The notes beneath the pieces were generated by a model that made no database searches, was not told the DNA's origin, and saw nothing but the letters and a program-made list of their open reading frames with translations. From NCBI GenBank assembly GCA_027353565.1, contig DAIEHO010000325.1, positions 1 through 5,233 on the forward strand: a stretch of DNA of 5,233 bases, given 5' to 3'. Positions within the stretch are counted from its first letter, which is position 1. Every line of letters begins with the position of its first letter. Shown one piece after another: positions 1 through 5,233 of the stretch. The position numbers were made by a program, and so were the translations under genes. The DNA comes from Propionibacteriaceae bacterium. GTDB taxonomy: Bacteria > Actinomycetota > Actinomycetes > Propionibacteriales > Propionibacteriaceae.

Positions 1-1401
1 GCCACCGGCGGGGCTGGCTTCTGAAGGGCTGTAGTCCTCGGCATAGATGGAGAAACCGCCACCCTGGATGAGGTTTCCGGTCACCGCGATGTTCGAGGCG
101 TCCTTGCGGCTGTTCCAGATCGCGATGGCTGAGTTCTGGTCCTGGGCCACGTCGAACGTGTTGTGCCTGATCACGCCGTTCTTGGCGCCCTCGGTCTGGT
201 AGCCGTCGATGTGGCCGTTCGCCGCCTGGGTCGTGAAGTTGTGGAGCCAGTTGTCGGCGATCGTGAAGTTGTCGCCCGTGCCGTCGACGCCGACAGCGGA
301 CGCCCACGAGAAGATGCCGTCGTTGACCCCCGTGCACTCGTTCGCCGTGACGACCATGGATGCCCCCTCGTGCCAGACGCACGTGTGTGTCGCGTTCTGT
401 CCGTCGAGGAGGTTGTGGTCGATGGTGGCGCTGGCACCGTTGAGGATCTTGACGACGCCGGTGCCGCTGACGCCTCCCGCGCTGTTGGTGACCCAGCTGT
501 TCTTGATGACGACGTTCTTGGCGTCAACCGTGACTCCGCCGCTGATCTTGTACCCGTCGATCACCGTGCCGTCCGTGGTGATCGTCAGGCCGCCGGTCAC
601 GGTCTTCACGAAGACCTGTCCGGCCGGGTAGCCCGTGTTGCCCGGGCCCGCCCACCCGCACGCCGCGAGGTTGTTCCAGACGGCCGACGTGGTGCAGAGC
701 GCCGGTGGCGTCGTCGACGTCGTGGCTGTCGGCGTGGGAGTGGTGCTGGACGCGCTCGGCGACGGGCTCGGTGTCGTGGTCTGGCTGGGTGCGGGGGTGC
801 TTCCCGAGCCGGTCGTGAAGGTGAGGTCCACCCAGTAGTTCGTGGAACGCCACGTGTTGGTCGGGAAGTAGCTGGCGGTGCCGTAGGCGTAGACGCCGAC
901 GCTGCCCGTCGGAAGCTTGAGGCTGGCGGACGCCGAGGTCCCCGCGAAGTTCGGCGTGGCCACGTACCGCCCGTACGGCGCGTGGTACGAGACCACGTAG
1001 CTGGTGCCGGCGGTCAGCGTCACGGGGTGGAGGAAGGTAGCCGTCTGCCAGCCGGTGCTGGTCTCGGAGGTGAAGGTGGCCTTGCCGAGAAGGGTGCCCG
1101 TGCTGCTCCACAGGGAGCCGGTGTGGGTGCCGCGGTTCTGGCTGGTCTTGTAGAAGCGGACGCCGGTGGCTCGGCCTGTGGTGGTGGGGGTGAAGCGGGT
1201 GCCGAGCTCGACGGAGCCCGTGTCGCTGTCGACGGGGGCGTTGGCGGGTGCGCCGGCGCCCCAGATCGTGTCGGGGGTGGCCGCGTTGGCGGTGGTGGCG
1301 GTCCAGATGGCCGCGCTGGCCGCGGCGAGGGCCACGGCGGTGGCGAACGCCACTGCGGCTCTCGTCGTCCTGGTTCGTAGTGTCTGCCGAACCGACCTCA
1401 T
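1..1401 (-). CDS. Secreted DUF4082 / right-handed beta-helix protein, C-terminus beyond window
   Basis: This exported protein probably acts on or binds an extracellular polysaccharide; its exact activity is unknown. The window holds the first 467 codons with no stop, so the C-terminus lies to the left. Residues 1 to about 41 are a Sec signal peptide: a basic start (R2, R5, R9, R11, R14), an Ala-rich core, and likely cleavage after TANA or TANAA. Residues 43-197 match DUF4082, with the pattern T-x-D-T-I-W, GTRFTP, GVRFYK, TGSLW and YWVDLTF. Residues 198-233 are a Thr/Ser/Pro linker. From C236 on, a beta-helix runs with rungs at about 296-304, 325-334, 348-358, 379-388, 408-417 and 438-447, each carrying an N near its turn. 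An HIDGYQ motif sits at 397-402. ATG 1401 is chosen because GGAAGG lies 8 nt upstream and the signal peptide follows at once; ATG 1417 is in another frame. DUF4082 has no known function. A polysaccharide lyase or a non-catalytic adhesin are both possible. Confidence 0.93.
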   Translation of the reverse strand, partial: MRSVRQTLRTRTTRAAVAFATAVALAAASAAIWTATTANAATPDTIWGAGAPANAPVDSDTGSVELGTRFTPTTTGRATGVRFYKTSQNRGTHTGSLWSSTGTLLGKATFTSETSTGWQTATFLHPVTLTAGTSYVVSYHAPYGRYVATPNFAGTSASASLKLPTGSVGVYAYGTASYFPTNTWRSTNYWVDLTFTTGSGSTPAPSQTTTPSPSPSASSTTPTPTATTSTTPPALCTTSAVWNNLAACGWAGPGNTGYPAGQVFVKTVTGGLTITTDGTVIDGYKISGGVTVDAKNVVIKNSWVTNSAGGVSGTGVVKILNGASATIDHNLLDGQNATHTCVWHEGASMVVTANECTGVNDGIFSWASAVGVDGTGDNFTIADNWLHNFTTQAANGHIDGYQTEGAKNGVIRHNTFDVAQDQNSAIAIWNSRKDASNIAVTGNLIQGGGFSIYAEDYSPSEASPAGG

Positions 1402-1409
1402 ACCGACTG

Positions 1410-1415
1410 CCTTCC
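1410..1415 (-). promoter_or_regulatory. Shine-Dalgarno site for the DUF4082/beta-helix gene
   Basis: On the minus strand GGAAGG lies 8 nt before ATG 1401, which is good spacing, and it decides this start over the out-of-frame ATG at 1417. It begins one base after the 3' end of the predicted leader stem, so folding of that stem could limit ribosome access. UUUUCC near the 5' end of the leader (1496-1491) could also pair with it directly through four Watson-Crick and two G-U pairs. Confidence 0.7.
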
Positions 1416-1416
1416 A

Positions 1417-1494
1417 TTCATGAGGGATACGGCTCTCACCCTGCGGCTCGGGGGCGCCGCCCGGTGTGGCAAAGAACTGAGAATCCCTCAGGAA
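1417..1494 (-). promoter_or_regulatory. Candidate structured 5' leader RNA (riboswitch-like or thermosensor-like)
   Basis: On the minus-strand transcript, bases 1494-1483 (UUC-C-UGAGGGAU) can pair with 1428-1417 (AUCCCUCA-U-GAA). This gives 11 base pairs with one C-U mismatch and closes a 78-nt domain that ends one base before the Shine-Dalgarno site. Directly inside it, UCUCA at 1482-1478 can pair with UGAGA at 1438-1434, leaving a 5-nt bulge on the 3' side. GCGGC at 1460-1456 can pair with GCCGC at 1447-1443 as an apical stem. A competing hairpin, CUGAG-GGAUU-CUCAG at 1491-1477, uses the 5' strands of both outer stems, so two exclusive folds are possible. I do not recognise a known class: the GACGCAAAGCC core of c-di-GMP-I and the GGGGUGAAUCC core of ydaO are absent. 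The pairing is seen in the sequence; a regulatory role is inferred. Confidence 0.45.
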
Positions 1495-1504
1495 AATCAC
1501 AGAT

Positions 1505-1534
1505 AGGTTAGGCCCATGTTCGAGTGAACTTCAA
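1505..1534 (-). promoter_or_regulatory. Predicted promoter of the DUF4082/beta-helix gene
   Basis: On the minus strand, TTGAAG (1534-1529, four of six matches to TTGACA) and TAACCT (1510-1505, a TANNNT -10 element) are separated by 18 bp. They sit in the most AT-rich part of the intergenic gap. The expected transcription start is a G near 1498, giving a leader of about 97 nt that begins just before the predicted leader stem. The agreement in position between promoter and RNA structure supports both, but neither element is a perfect consensus. Confidence 0.45.
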
Positions 1535-1544
1535 CTCTGTGAAG
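1529..1544. promoter_or_regulatory. Operator-like dyad over the -35 element
   Basis: CTTCA (1529-1533) and TGAAG (1540-1544) form a perfect 5-bp inverted repeat with a 6-bp centre, and the left arm overlaps the predicted -35 element. A weaker dyad, GTTCGAG-TGAA-CTTCAAC (1518-1535, five of seven arm positions matched), overlaps it, and GAGA-C-TCTC (1544-1552) abuts it. A repressor or activator could bind here. Short dyads also arise by chance, and no known regulator site is recognised. Confidence 0.25.
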
Positions 1545-1635
1545 AGACTCTCACCTAGTCAGCGGGATGTTGCCATGCGGGAACGGCCGGACGGAGCCTC
1601 GTTGGGTCACTGACTTTCCGTGGCCTGACACGGGT

Positions 1636-2670
1636 TCAGGGGATGGGCGACAGGTCCTCGTCCCAGACGTTCCCGGACCAGATGTTGCCAACCCCGTGGC
1701 TGTCGAAGCTTGTGACGGGCCCGTAGTAGCCGCCAGAAGGGAAGTAGAGCCGGGAGATGCGGTTGTCGGTCACCTGGATGTCGTGGGTGACCCCGTAGCG
1801 ACGGTTGTCGCCGGCATAGATCGTGTAGCCGCCTCCGGCCAGGAGGTTGTCCGTGATCAGGCGGTCGGCCTCGACGCCGAAGTCCTGGAACAGCCCGATC
1901 GCGTCTGTCTGGTCGTGCGGGTTGAGGACGGTGTTGTGCTCGATGACGAGGCGCTGGCTGGACCCGTTGGACGTGATCCCGTTGAGATGGTCGCCGCTGA
2001 CCATCCCGAGGTCGTGGATGTAGTTGTCCCGGATCACACCCGAGCCCATCTGGATGCCGGTGCTCGTCCCCGCGATGTCGTTCCCGGTCACAGTGGTCCC
2101 GGTCGCATCGCCGTAGATGTCCTTGATCCCGACCAGCAGGCGGGGTGTGAGACCCGCCGCTCCGATCGTGTTGTGGCTGATCGTGGCGTTGGCCGTGTGC
2201 CGCAGTGCCACTCCCCAGGTCTCCCCGGAGACGAGGATGACGTTGTTGCGCACGATGACGTTGTTGCCGGAGACATCGATGGGCCCGCTCACCGCGAGGT
2301 GCTCCACGACGGCGCCGTCCTTCGACGCCTCCAGCCATCCCCGGGGGTCCCAGGTCCATCCGGGACCGCTCGTGACGTCCTGGGGGACCCGCCGCAGCCC
2401 CGTACGGTCACCGACCCCGGTGTTCGTGGCGTCGGGGTAGCCGCAGCGGCTCGGCTGGTGGATGCAGCCGGTCATGGTCGACCGACTCGCCGACGTGGCG
2501 GAGGAGGCACGTGACGTGTTGGCGGAGGACCGGTCGCCCGTACCCGCCGAACAGGCGGCCAGGGCAAGTACGAGCAGCGCTCCGGCCAGTCCATGGAGGA
2601 GCCTCCGGGCCCTAGCATGGGGCGCATGACCAGCGGCGCTCGACCCGTCAGCGTGGTGCTTCCCGCGCAC
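1636..2670 (-). CDS. Lipoprotein with right-handed beta-helix domain (start uncertain)
   Basis: This is a surface lipoprotein expected to be anchored outside the membrane, where it probably binds or modifies a glycan. Numbered from GTG 2670 it has 344 residues. A basic n-region (R20, R22, R23), a hydrophobic core and the lipobox L37-A-A-C40 give a clear type II signal; the mature part is 305 residues. After a Ser/Thr-rich spacer come C69 and C76, then CGYPDATNTGV (76-86), VTSGPGW (99-105) and beta-helix rungs at about 137-145, 161-169, 193-200, 211-219, 240-248 and 269-277. GGGYTIYAGD lies at 279-288. It is related to the neighbouring DUF4082 protein: CGYPDATNTGV matches CGWAGPGNTGY there, and GGGYTIYA matches GGGFSIYA. 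No ATG lies in frame before the lipobox. GTG 2670 is the nearest standard start but lacks a Shine-Dalgarno and overlaps the glycosyltransferase by 45 bp. ATG 2594 has a good ribosome site but is out of frame. The product class is secure and the 5' end is not. Confidence 0.87.
   Translation of the reverse strand: MRGKHHADGSSAAGHAPHARARRLLHGLAGALLVLALAACSAGTGDRSSANTSRASSATSASRSTMTGCIHQPSRCGYPDATNTGVGDRTGLRRVPQDVTSGPGWTWDPRGWLEASKDGAVVEHLAVSGPIDVSGNNVIVRNNVILVSGETWGVALRHTANATISHNTIGAAGLTPRLLVGIKDIYGDATGTTVTGNDIAGTSTGIQMGSGVIRDNYIHDLGMVSGDHLNGITSNGSSQRLVIEHNTVLNPHDQTDAIGLFQDFGVEADRLITDNLLAGGGYTIYAGDNRRYGVTHDIQVTDNRISRLYFPSGGYYGPVTSFDSHGVGNIWSGNVWDEDLSPIP
2595..2606. repeat. GGAGG-AG-CCTCC palindrome between divergent genes
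   Basis: This 12-bp perfect inverted repeat has 5-bp arms around AG and puts a Shine-Dalgarno-like GGAGG on both strands. On the minus strand GGAGG (2606-2602) is 7 nt from ATG 2594, which opens the wrong frame for the lipoprotein. On the plus strand GGAGG (2595-2599) is 17 nt from ATG 2617, too far for good initiation. It may be a protein-binding site or simply overlapping ribosome sites. Confidence 0.35.
2613..2618 (+). promoter_or_regulatory. Possible -10 element for a leaderless glycosyltransferase mRNA
   Basis: TAGCAT fits TANNNT and would place transcription start at about 2625-2626, on the A of ATG 2626. Leaderless mRNAs with this geometry are common in actinobacteria. No -35 match lies at the usual distance, and no well-spaced Shine-Dalgarno precedes ATG 2593, 2617 or 2626, which favours leaderless initiation at 2626. 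Confidence 0.35.
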
Positions 2671-3474
2671 AACGAGGCGGCTGGCATACGGCGCGTGCTC
2701 GAGCTGCTGACGACCGGGTCCCAGGAGAGCGAGGTCGAGGTCATCGTCGCGTGCAACGGGTGCACCGACGGCACCGCCGACGTGGCCCGGCAGGTGCCCG
2801 GCGTCGTGGTCATCGAGACCCCAGAGCCGTCCAAACGACTCGCCATGAAGGCTGCCGACGACATCGCCACGTACGGAGTCCGTGCCTACCAGGACGCCGA
2901 CATCGCGATCACTCGGCAAGGGCTCCTGGCCCTGGTCGACGCCCTCACCGACGAGACGATCGCGACCGGCCCCGAGCGCCGACTGGCGCTCGATGCGTCC
3001 TCGATGGCCGTCCGCTGGTACTACGACGTCTGGCAGCGGCTTCCGTCGGTCCATGACGGCCTCTTCGGTCGTGGGCTGATCGTGCTGGCACCCGAAGCCC
3101 ATGAGCGGGTACGGGCACTGCCGCTGGTCATGTCCGACGACCTCGCCATCTCCGAGGCGTTCACGCGGGAGGAACGCAGGGTCGTGCCGGGCGTCGAGGC
3201 AGTCATCGAGGCTCCCCGTACGGTGCGGGACCTTGTACGGCGCCGTATCCGGATCGCGACCGGGAACAGCCAGCTCGACCAGCTGGGCATGCGCTCCTCC
3301 GCGGCCCGGACGTCGGTGCGCGACCTTCTCCGGATCGCCTCCGGGTCGCCCCTGCTCGTCGCGAAGGTCGCCGTCTTCGTGGCCATCACGGGCATCGGAC
3401 GCGTCCTGGCGCGGCAGAGGGTCCGGCGCGGTGACTACACCACCTGGTCGCGCGACGAGAGCAGCCGTCGCTGA
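2626..3474 (+). CDS. Family 2 glycosyltransferase (GT-A fold)
   Basis: This is a cytoplasmic or membrane-peripheral transferase that moves a sugar from an activated nucleotide donor to a growing glycan or lipid-linked acceptor. Sugar and acceptor cannot be read from the sequence. The 282-residue protein opens with VVLPAHNE (10-17), the nucleotide-binding strand of GT2 enzymes, followed by CNGCTDGTAD (43-52). D90-A-D92 in YQDADI is the metal-binding DxD-like motif. D171-D172 in MSDDLAISEAF are good candidates for the acceptor-side acidic residues. RRRIRIATGNSQL (205-217) occupies the place of the usual basic C-terminal motif. Residues 243-262 are hydrophobic and could lie on or in the membrane. 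ATG 2626 is preferred because the GT2 core begins 9 residues later; ATG 2593 and 2617 would add up to 11 poorly conserved-looking residues. The gene diverges from the beta-helix lipoprotein and converges on the GT-B gene with 5 bp between stops. The family call is firm. Confidence 0.94.
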   Translation: MTSGARPVSVVLPAHNEAAGIRRVLELLTTGSQESEVEVIVACNGCTDGTADVARQVPGVVVIETPEPSKRLAMKAADDIATYGVRAYQDADIAITRQGLLALVDALTDETIATGPERRLALDASSMAVRWYYDVWQRLPSVHDGLFGRGLIVLAPEAHERVRALPLVMSDDLAISEAFTREERRVVPGVEAVIEAPRTVRDLVRRRIRIATGNSQLDQLGMRSSAARTSVRDLLRIASGSPLLVAKVAVFVAITGIGRVLARQRVRRGDYTTWSRDESSRR

Positions 3475-3479
3475 CGTCC

Positions 3480-5233
3480 TCATCCGGACCGCCGCCCGAT
3501 GAGCTCGAGCAGCGTCTCTGCTCGGCGTTCCCAGTCGAAGCAGGCGACCGAGCTCCGTACGTCCTCCCGGTCGACCGGCCCCATCGCAGAGGCGGCGGCG
3601 TCGGCGAATGCCTCTGGGGTCGACGCCGCGTGGACGTAGCGTCGGTCGAAGCCGGTCAACGGGGGGACATCCGTACTGACGACCGGGATCCCGGCCGCGA
3701 GGTACTCGAGCGTCTTGAGCGGGAAGCTCCGGCGGTTGAACGTCGAGTCGGCGTAGGGCGTGAGACCCACGGACAGGCATCTCAGGTAGCCGATCACCCG
3801 GTCCGACGGCACCCGGCCGACCCACTGCACGCCGTCGCGTTCGGTGAAGCGCGCGAACGCCGCATCGGCCTCGGCCGACGCGAAGCTTCGAGGACCGACG
3901 AGCAGCAGGCTGATGCCGCGGTCCCGGACCGCGGACAGCATGGCCAGGTCGGTCCGTTCGTTGAACTGGCCCACGACGCCGGCGATCGGGGCGGCCAGGT
4001 CGACGTCGCTCGCCGGCGGGACCTCCCCGATGTGGTCGAACCGGTGGATGTCGCAGCCGTTGGGGAAGAGGACCGGCTGCTGCTGGCCGCGCCGTAGCGT
4101 CCCGGCCAGCTCCGGGCTGACGGCGAGGACCAGGTCGGCGTGCGCGAGGTTCCTCTCCCGGGCCGCATGGAGGTAGGCGGGCGACATCCTCCACAGAGGG
4201 GCCGCCGCGACGAAGTCGTCCGTCGCCAGGTAAACGCGCGGCGCGGCCCCCGGCTCGATCGTTGCCAGCAGCGGCTCGGTCGCCGAGCAGATCCACGCCA
4301 AGGGGGTCGCCATGGTCTCGCGGAGCCTCTGACGCGCGGCGTACGCGACCTGGGCCGCGGCCAGCTGTCGCACGACCGGCCTGGTCACGCCAGGAAGGAC
4401 GGTGACACTGAGCCGGGTGATGCCGGGCGCCACCTGGCTGACCGGCGTCGAACGGACCCCGTGGCGGAGACGGGCCCAGGCGGACTGGGGCGGGTCGACC
4501 CACAGGACGGGATGCTTCGCGGCCAGAGCCTGAGCGAGCCGATGATCCGTACCCTCCACGGCATGCCACGGGACACCGGGGAAGTACACGATCGTCCCGC
4601 TGCCCGCCGCGCCGCTCGGCGAGGGCCGGGGCGGCTCCGGGCGCGCCCTGGCAGCGACCGGGGCCGCGTTGAAGTCGTCGGAGCTGCGCCGCCCGCGCAG
4701 TCTCGACCAGCGGCGGTGGAGGTGGTACGAGACGAACCGTCCTGCAGCCTCGACGTCGTCGACGGGCTGCTCGGAGCGGGAGTACGTGGCGGCCAGGGCA
4801 TCGCGGTAGATCGTCGCCTGCTTCTCGGCCGCGCGCGTGAGGGAGCAACGCTCCACCACTCCCCGTCCGAACCTGCCTCGTTCGTCTCGCAGCTCCGCGT
4901 CCCGGAGCAGAGGGGTCAACGCGGCGAGCAGCCGGTCACGTCCTGACGCCGACCCGTCACCGACTCCGTACCAGCCCTGCCAGTCGAACAGCGGCAGGGT
5001 CTCGGGAGTCAGCGCCTCGAAGAAGCCCCGCTCGCCCTGGACGATGAGGGGCTTCGCGAACGCCAGCGCGCGCAACGCCGAGCCGCCCATCCCGACCACG
5101 ACGTCCGCAACCGCGTACGCGGGGCGAGGATCGAGCAGCTCGCCCGTGAGCGCGACCGTTCCGGCGCCGGCGGACGTGTTGGCCCGCTCGGCGGCCCGCG
5201 CGACCTCGGCGCGGGACGGCCCGTCCCCCACGA
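3480..5233 (-). CDS. Tandem GT-B glycosyltransferase fusion, N-terminus beyond window
   Basis: This cytoplasmic glycosyltransferase probably adds sugars during surface-polysaccharide synthesis. The frame is open to the right edge, so the N-terminus is missing; residues are numbered from the codon at 5231. Residues 1-150 look like the donor-binding half of a GT4-type GT-B enzyme: VADVVVGMGGSALRALAFAKP (41-61), a QGERGFFEALTPET segment (65-78) and a C-terminal helix with FGRGVVERCSL and IYRDAL. Residues 151-212 are a basic, then Pro/Ala-rich linker. A second, complete GT-B unit starts at about 213. Its acceptor half opens with IVYFPGVPWHAVEGTDHRLA (214-233) and LWVDPP (243-248). Its donor half holds LFPNGCDIHRF (388-398), GVVGQFNERTD (418-428), LLLVGP (442-447) and SFPLKTLEYLAAGIPVVST (502-520), where E509 sits in the conserved EX7E-like region. 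No start codon with a ribosome site lies between the units, so they are read as one protein. A lost intergenic region is possible. Family assignment is firm; substrates are unknown. Confidence 0.93.
   Translation of the reverse strand, partial: VGDGPSRAEVARAAERANTSAGAGTVALTGELLDPRPAYAVADVVVGMGGSALRALAFAKPLIVQGERGFFEALTPETLPLFDWQGWYGVGDGSASGRDRLLAALTPLLRDAELRDERGRFGRGVVERCSLTRAAEKQATIYRDALAATYSRSEQPVDDVEAAGRFVSYHLHRRWSRLRGRRSSDDFNAAPVAARARPEPPRPSPSGAAGSGTIVYFPGVPWHAVEGTDHRLAQALAAKHPVLWVDPPQSAWARLRHGVRSTPVSQVAPGITRLSVTVLPGVTRPVVRQLAAAQVAYAARQRLRETMATPLAWICSATEPLLATIEPGAAPRVYLATDDFVAAAPLWRMSPAYLHAARERNLAHADLVLAVSPELAGTLRRGQQQPVLFPNGCDIHRFDHIGEVPPASDVDLAAPIAGVVGQFNERTDLAMLSAVRDRGISLLLVGPRSFASAEADAAFARFTERDGVQWVGRVPSDRVIGYLRCLSVGLTPYADSTFNRRSFPLKTLEYLAAGIPVVSTDVPPLTGFDRRYVHAASTPEAFADAAASAMGPVDREDVRSSVACFDWERRAETLLELIGRRSG

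Noticed and set aside
163..1380. A 405-codon plus-strand reading frame opposite the DUF4082 protein gene.
   Set aside because: Its product is Arg/Gly/Val-rich low-complexity sequence typical of antisense frames in GC-rich DNA, and the opposite strand encodes recognisable domains.
524..1417. A minus-strand frame starting at ATG 1417 with 297 codons.
   Set aside because: Its product is rich in His, Arg and Asp with no signal peptide or domain; the frame starting at ATG 1401 gives a signal peptide and DUF4082 and has better ribosome-site spacing.
1443..1464. The GC-rich GGGCGGCGCCC hairpin as an intrinsic terminator for the lipoprotein gene.
   Set aside because: It is nearly 200 bp past the stop codon, lacks a following T-run on the minus strand, and lies inside the predicted leader of the next gene.
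1417..1494. Identification of the leader as a c-di-AMP (ydaO) or c-di-GMP-I riboswitch, which would suit a secreted surface-protein gene.
   Set aside because: The conserved cores of these classes are absent; only general stem architecture is seen, so no class is assigned.
1561..1635. Search for a terminator just after the lipoprotein stop.
   Set aside because: Only very short self-complementary pieces (for example GTCA-G-TGAC) are present, with loops too small to fold and no T-run.
1567..2514. A 315-codon plus-strand frame opposite the beta-helix lipoprotein gene.
   Set aside because: It is a Val/Asp/Arg-rich shadow of the lipoprotein gene with no recognisable motif.
2671..4848. The lipoprotein frame stays open on the minus strand to 4848, which would allow a protein of about 1070 residues.
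   Set aside because: Beyond the lipoprotein signal the translation is Arg/Pro/Gly-rich and without domain features. It is antisense to the GT2 gene and out of frame with the GT-B gene, both of which have clear conserved motifs.

Overview
The window is GC-rich throughout, with codon third positions dominated by G and C. It carries lipoprotein and Sec signal peptides of the Gram-positive type and a DUF4082 domain, which is common in actinobacterial secreted proteins. It most likely comes from an actinobacterium, perhaps of the Nocardioidaceae or a related group. That placement rests on protein style and composition only, since no rRNA or other taxonomic marker is present.

There are four protein genes. 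From left to right they are: (1) 1-1401, minus, cut by the left edge: a secreted protein with a signal peptide, a DUF4082 domain, a Thr/Ser/Pro linker and a right-handed beta-helix. (2) 1636-about 2670, minus: a lipoprotein with a second, related beta-helix; its start codon is unclear. (3) 2626-3474, plus: a GT-A family 2 glycosyltransferase, divergent from gene 2. (4) 3480-5233, minus, cut by the right edge: a very long glycosyltransferase that appears to join the C-terminal half of one GT-B enzyme to a complete second GT-B enzyme. Genes 3 and 4 converge with only 5 bp between their stop codons.

The 234-bp gap 1402-1635 holds a plausible promoter for gene 1 (-35 TTGAAG, 18-bp spacer, -10 TAACCT on the minus strand) and an overlapping dyad. 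It also holds a predicted leader of about 97 nt whose two ends can form an 11-bp stem that stops one base before the Shine-Dalgarno site. A 5' hairpin that excludes this stem is also possible. This is the most unusual non-coding signal in the window.

Together the genes look like part of a surface or exopolysaccharide locus. The cytoplasmic glycosyltransferases (genes 3 and 4) would build a glycan, and two exported beta-helix proteins, one released and one lipid-anchored, would bind, trim or organise it outside the cell. The link is inferred from gene neighbourhood; no substrate can be read from the sequence. No tRNA, rRNA, CRISPR array, insertion sequence or attachment site was seen.
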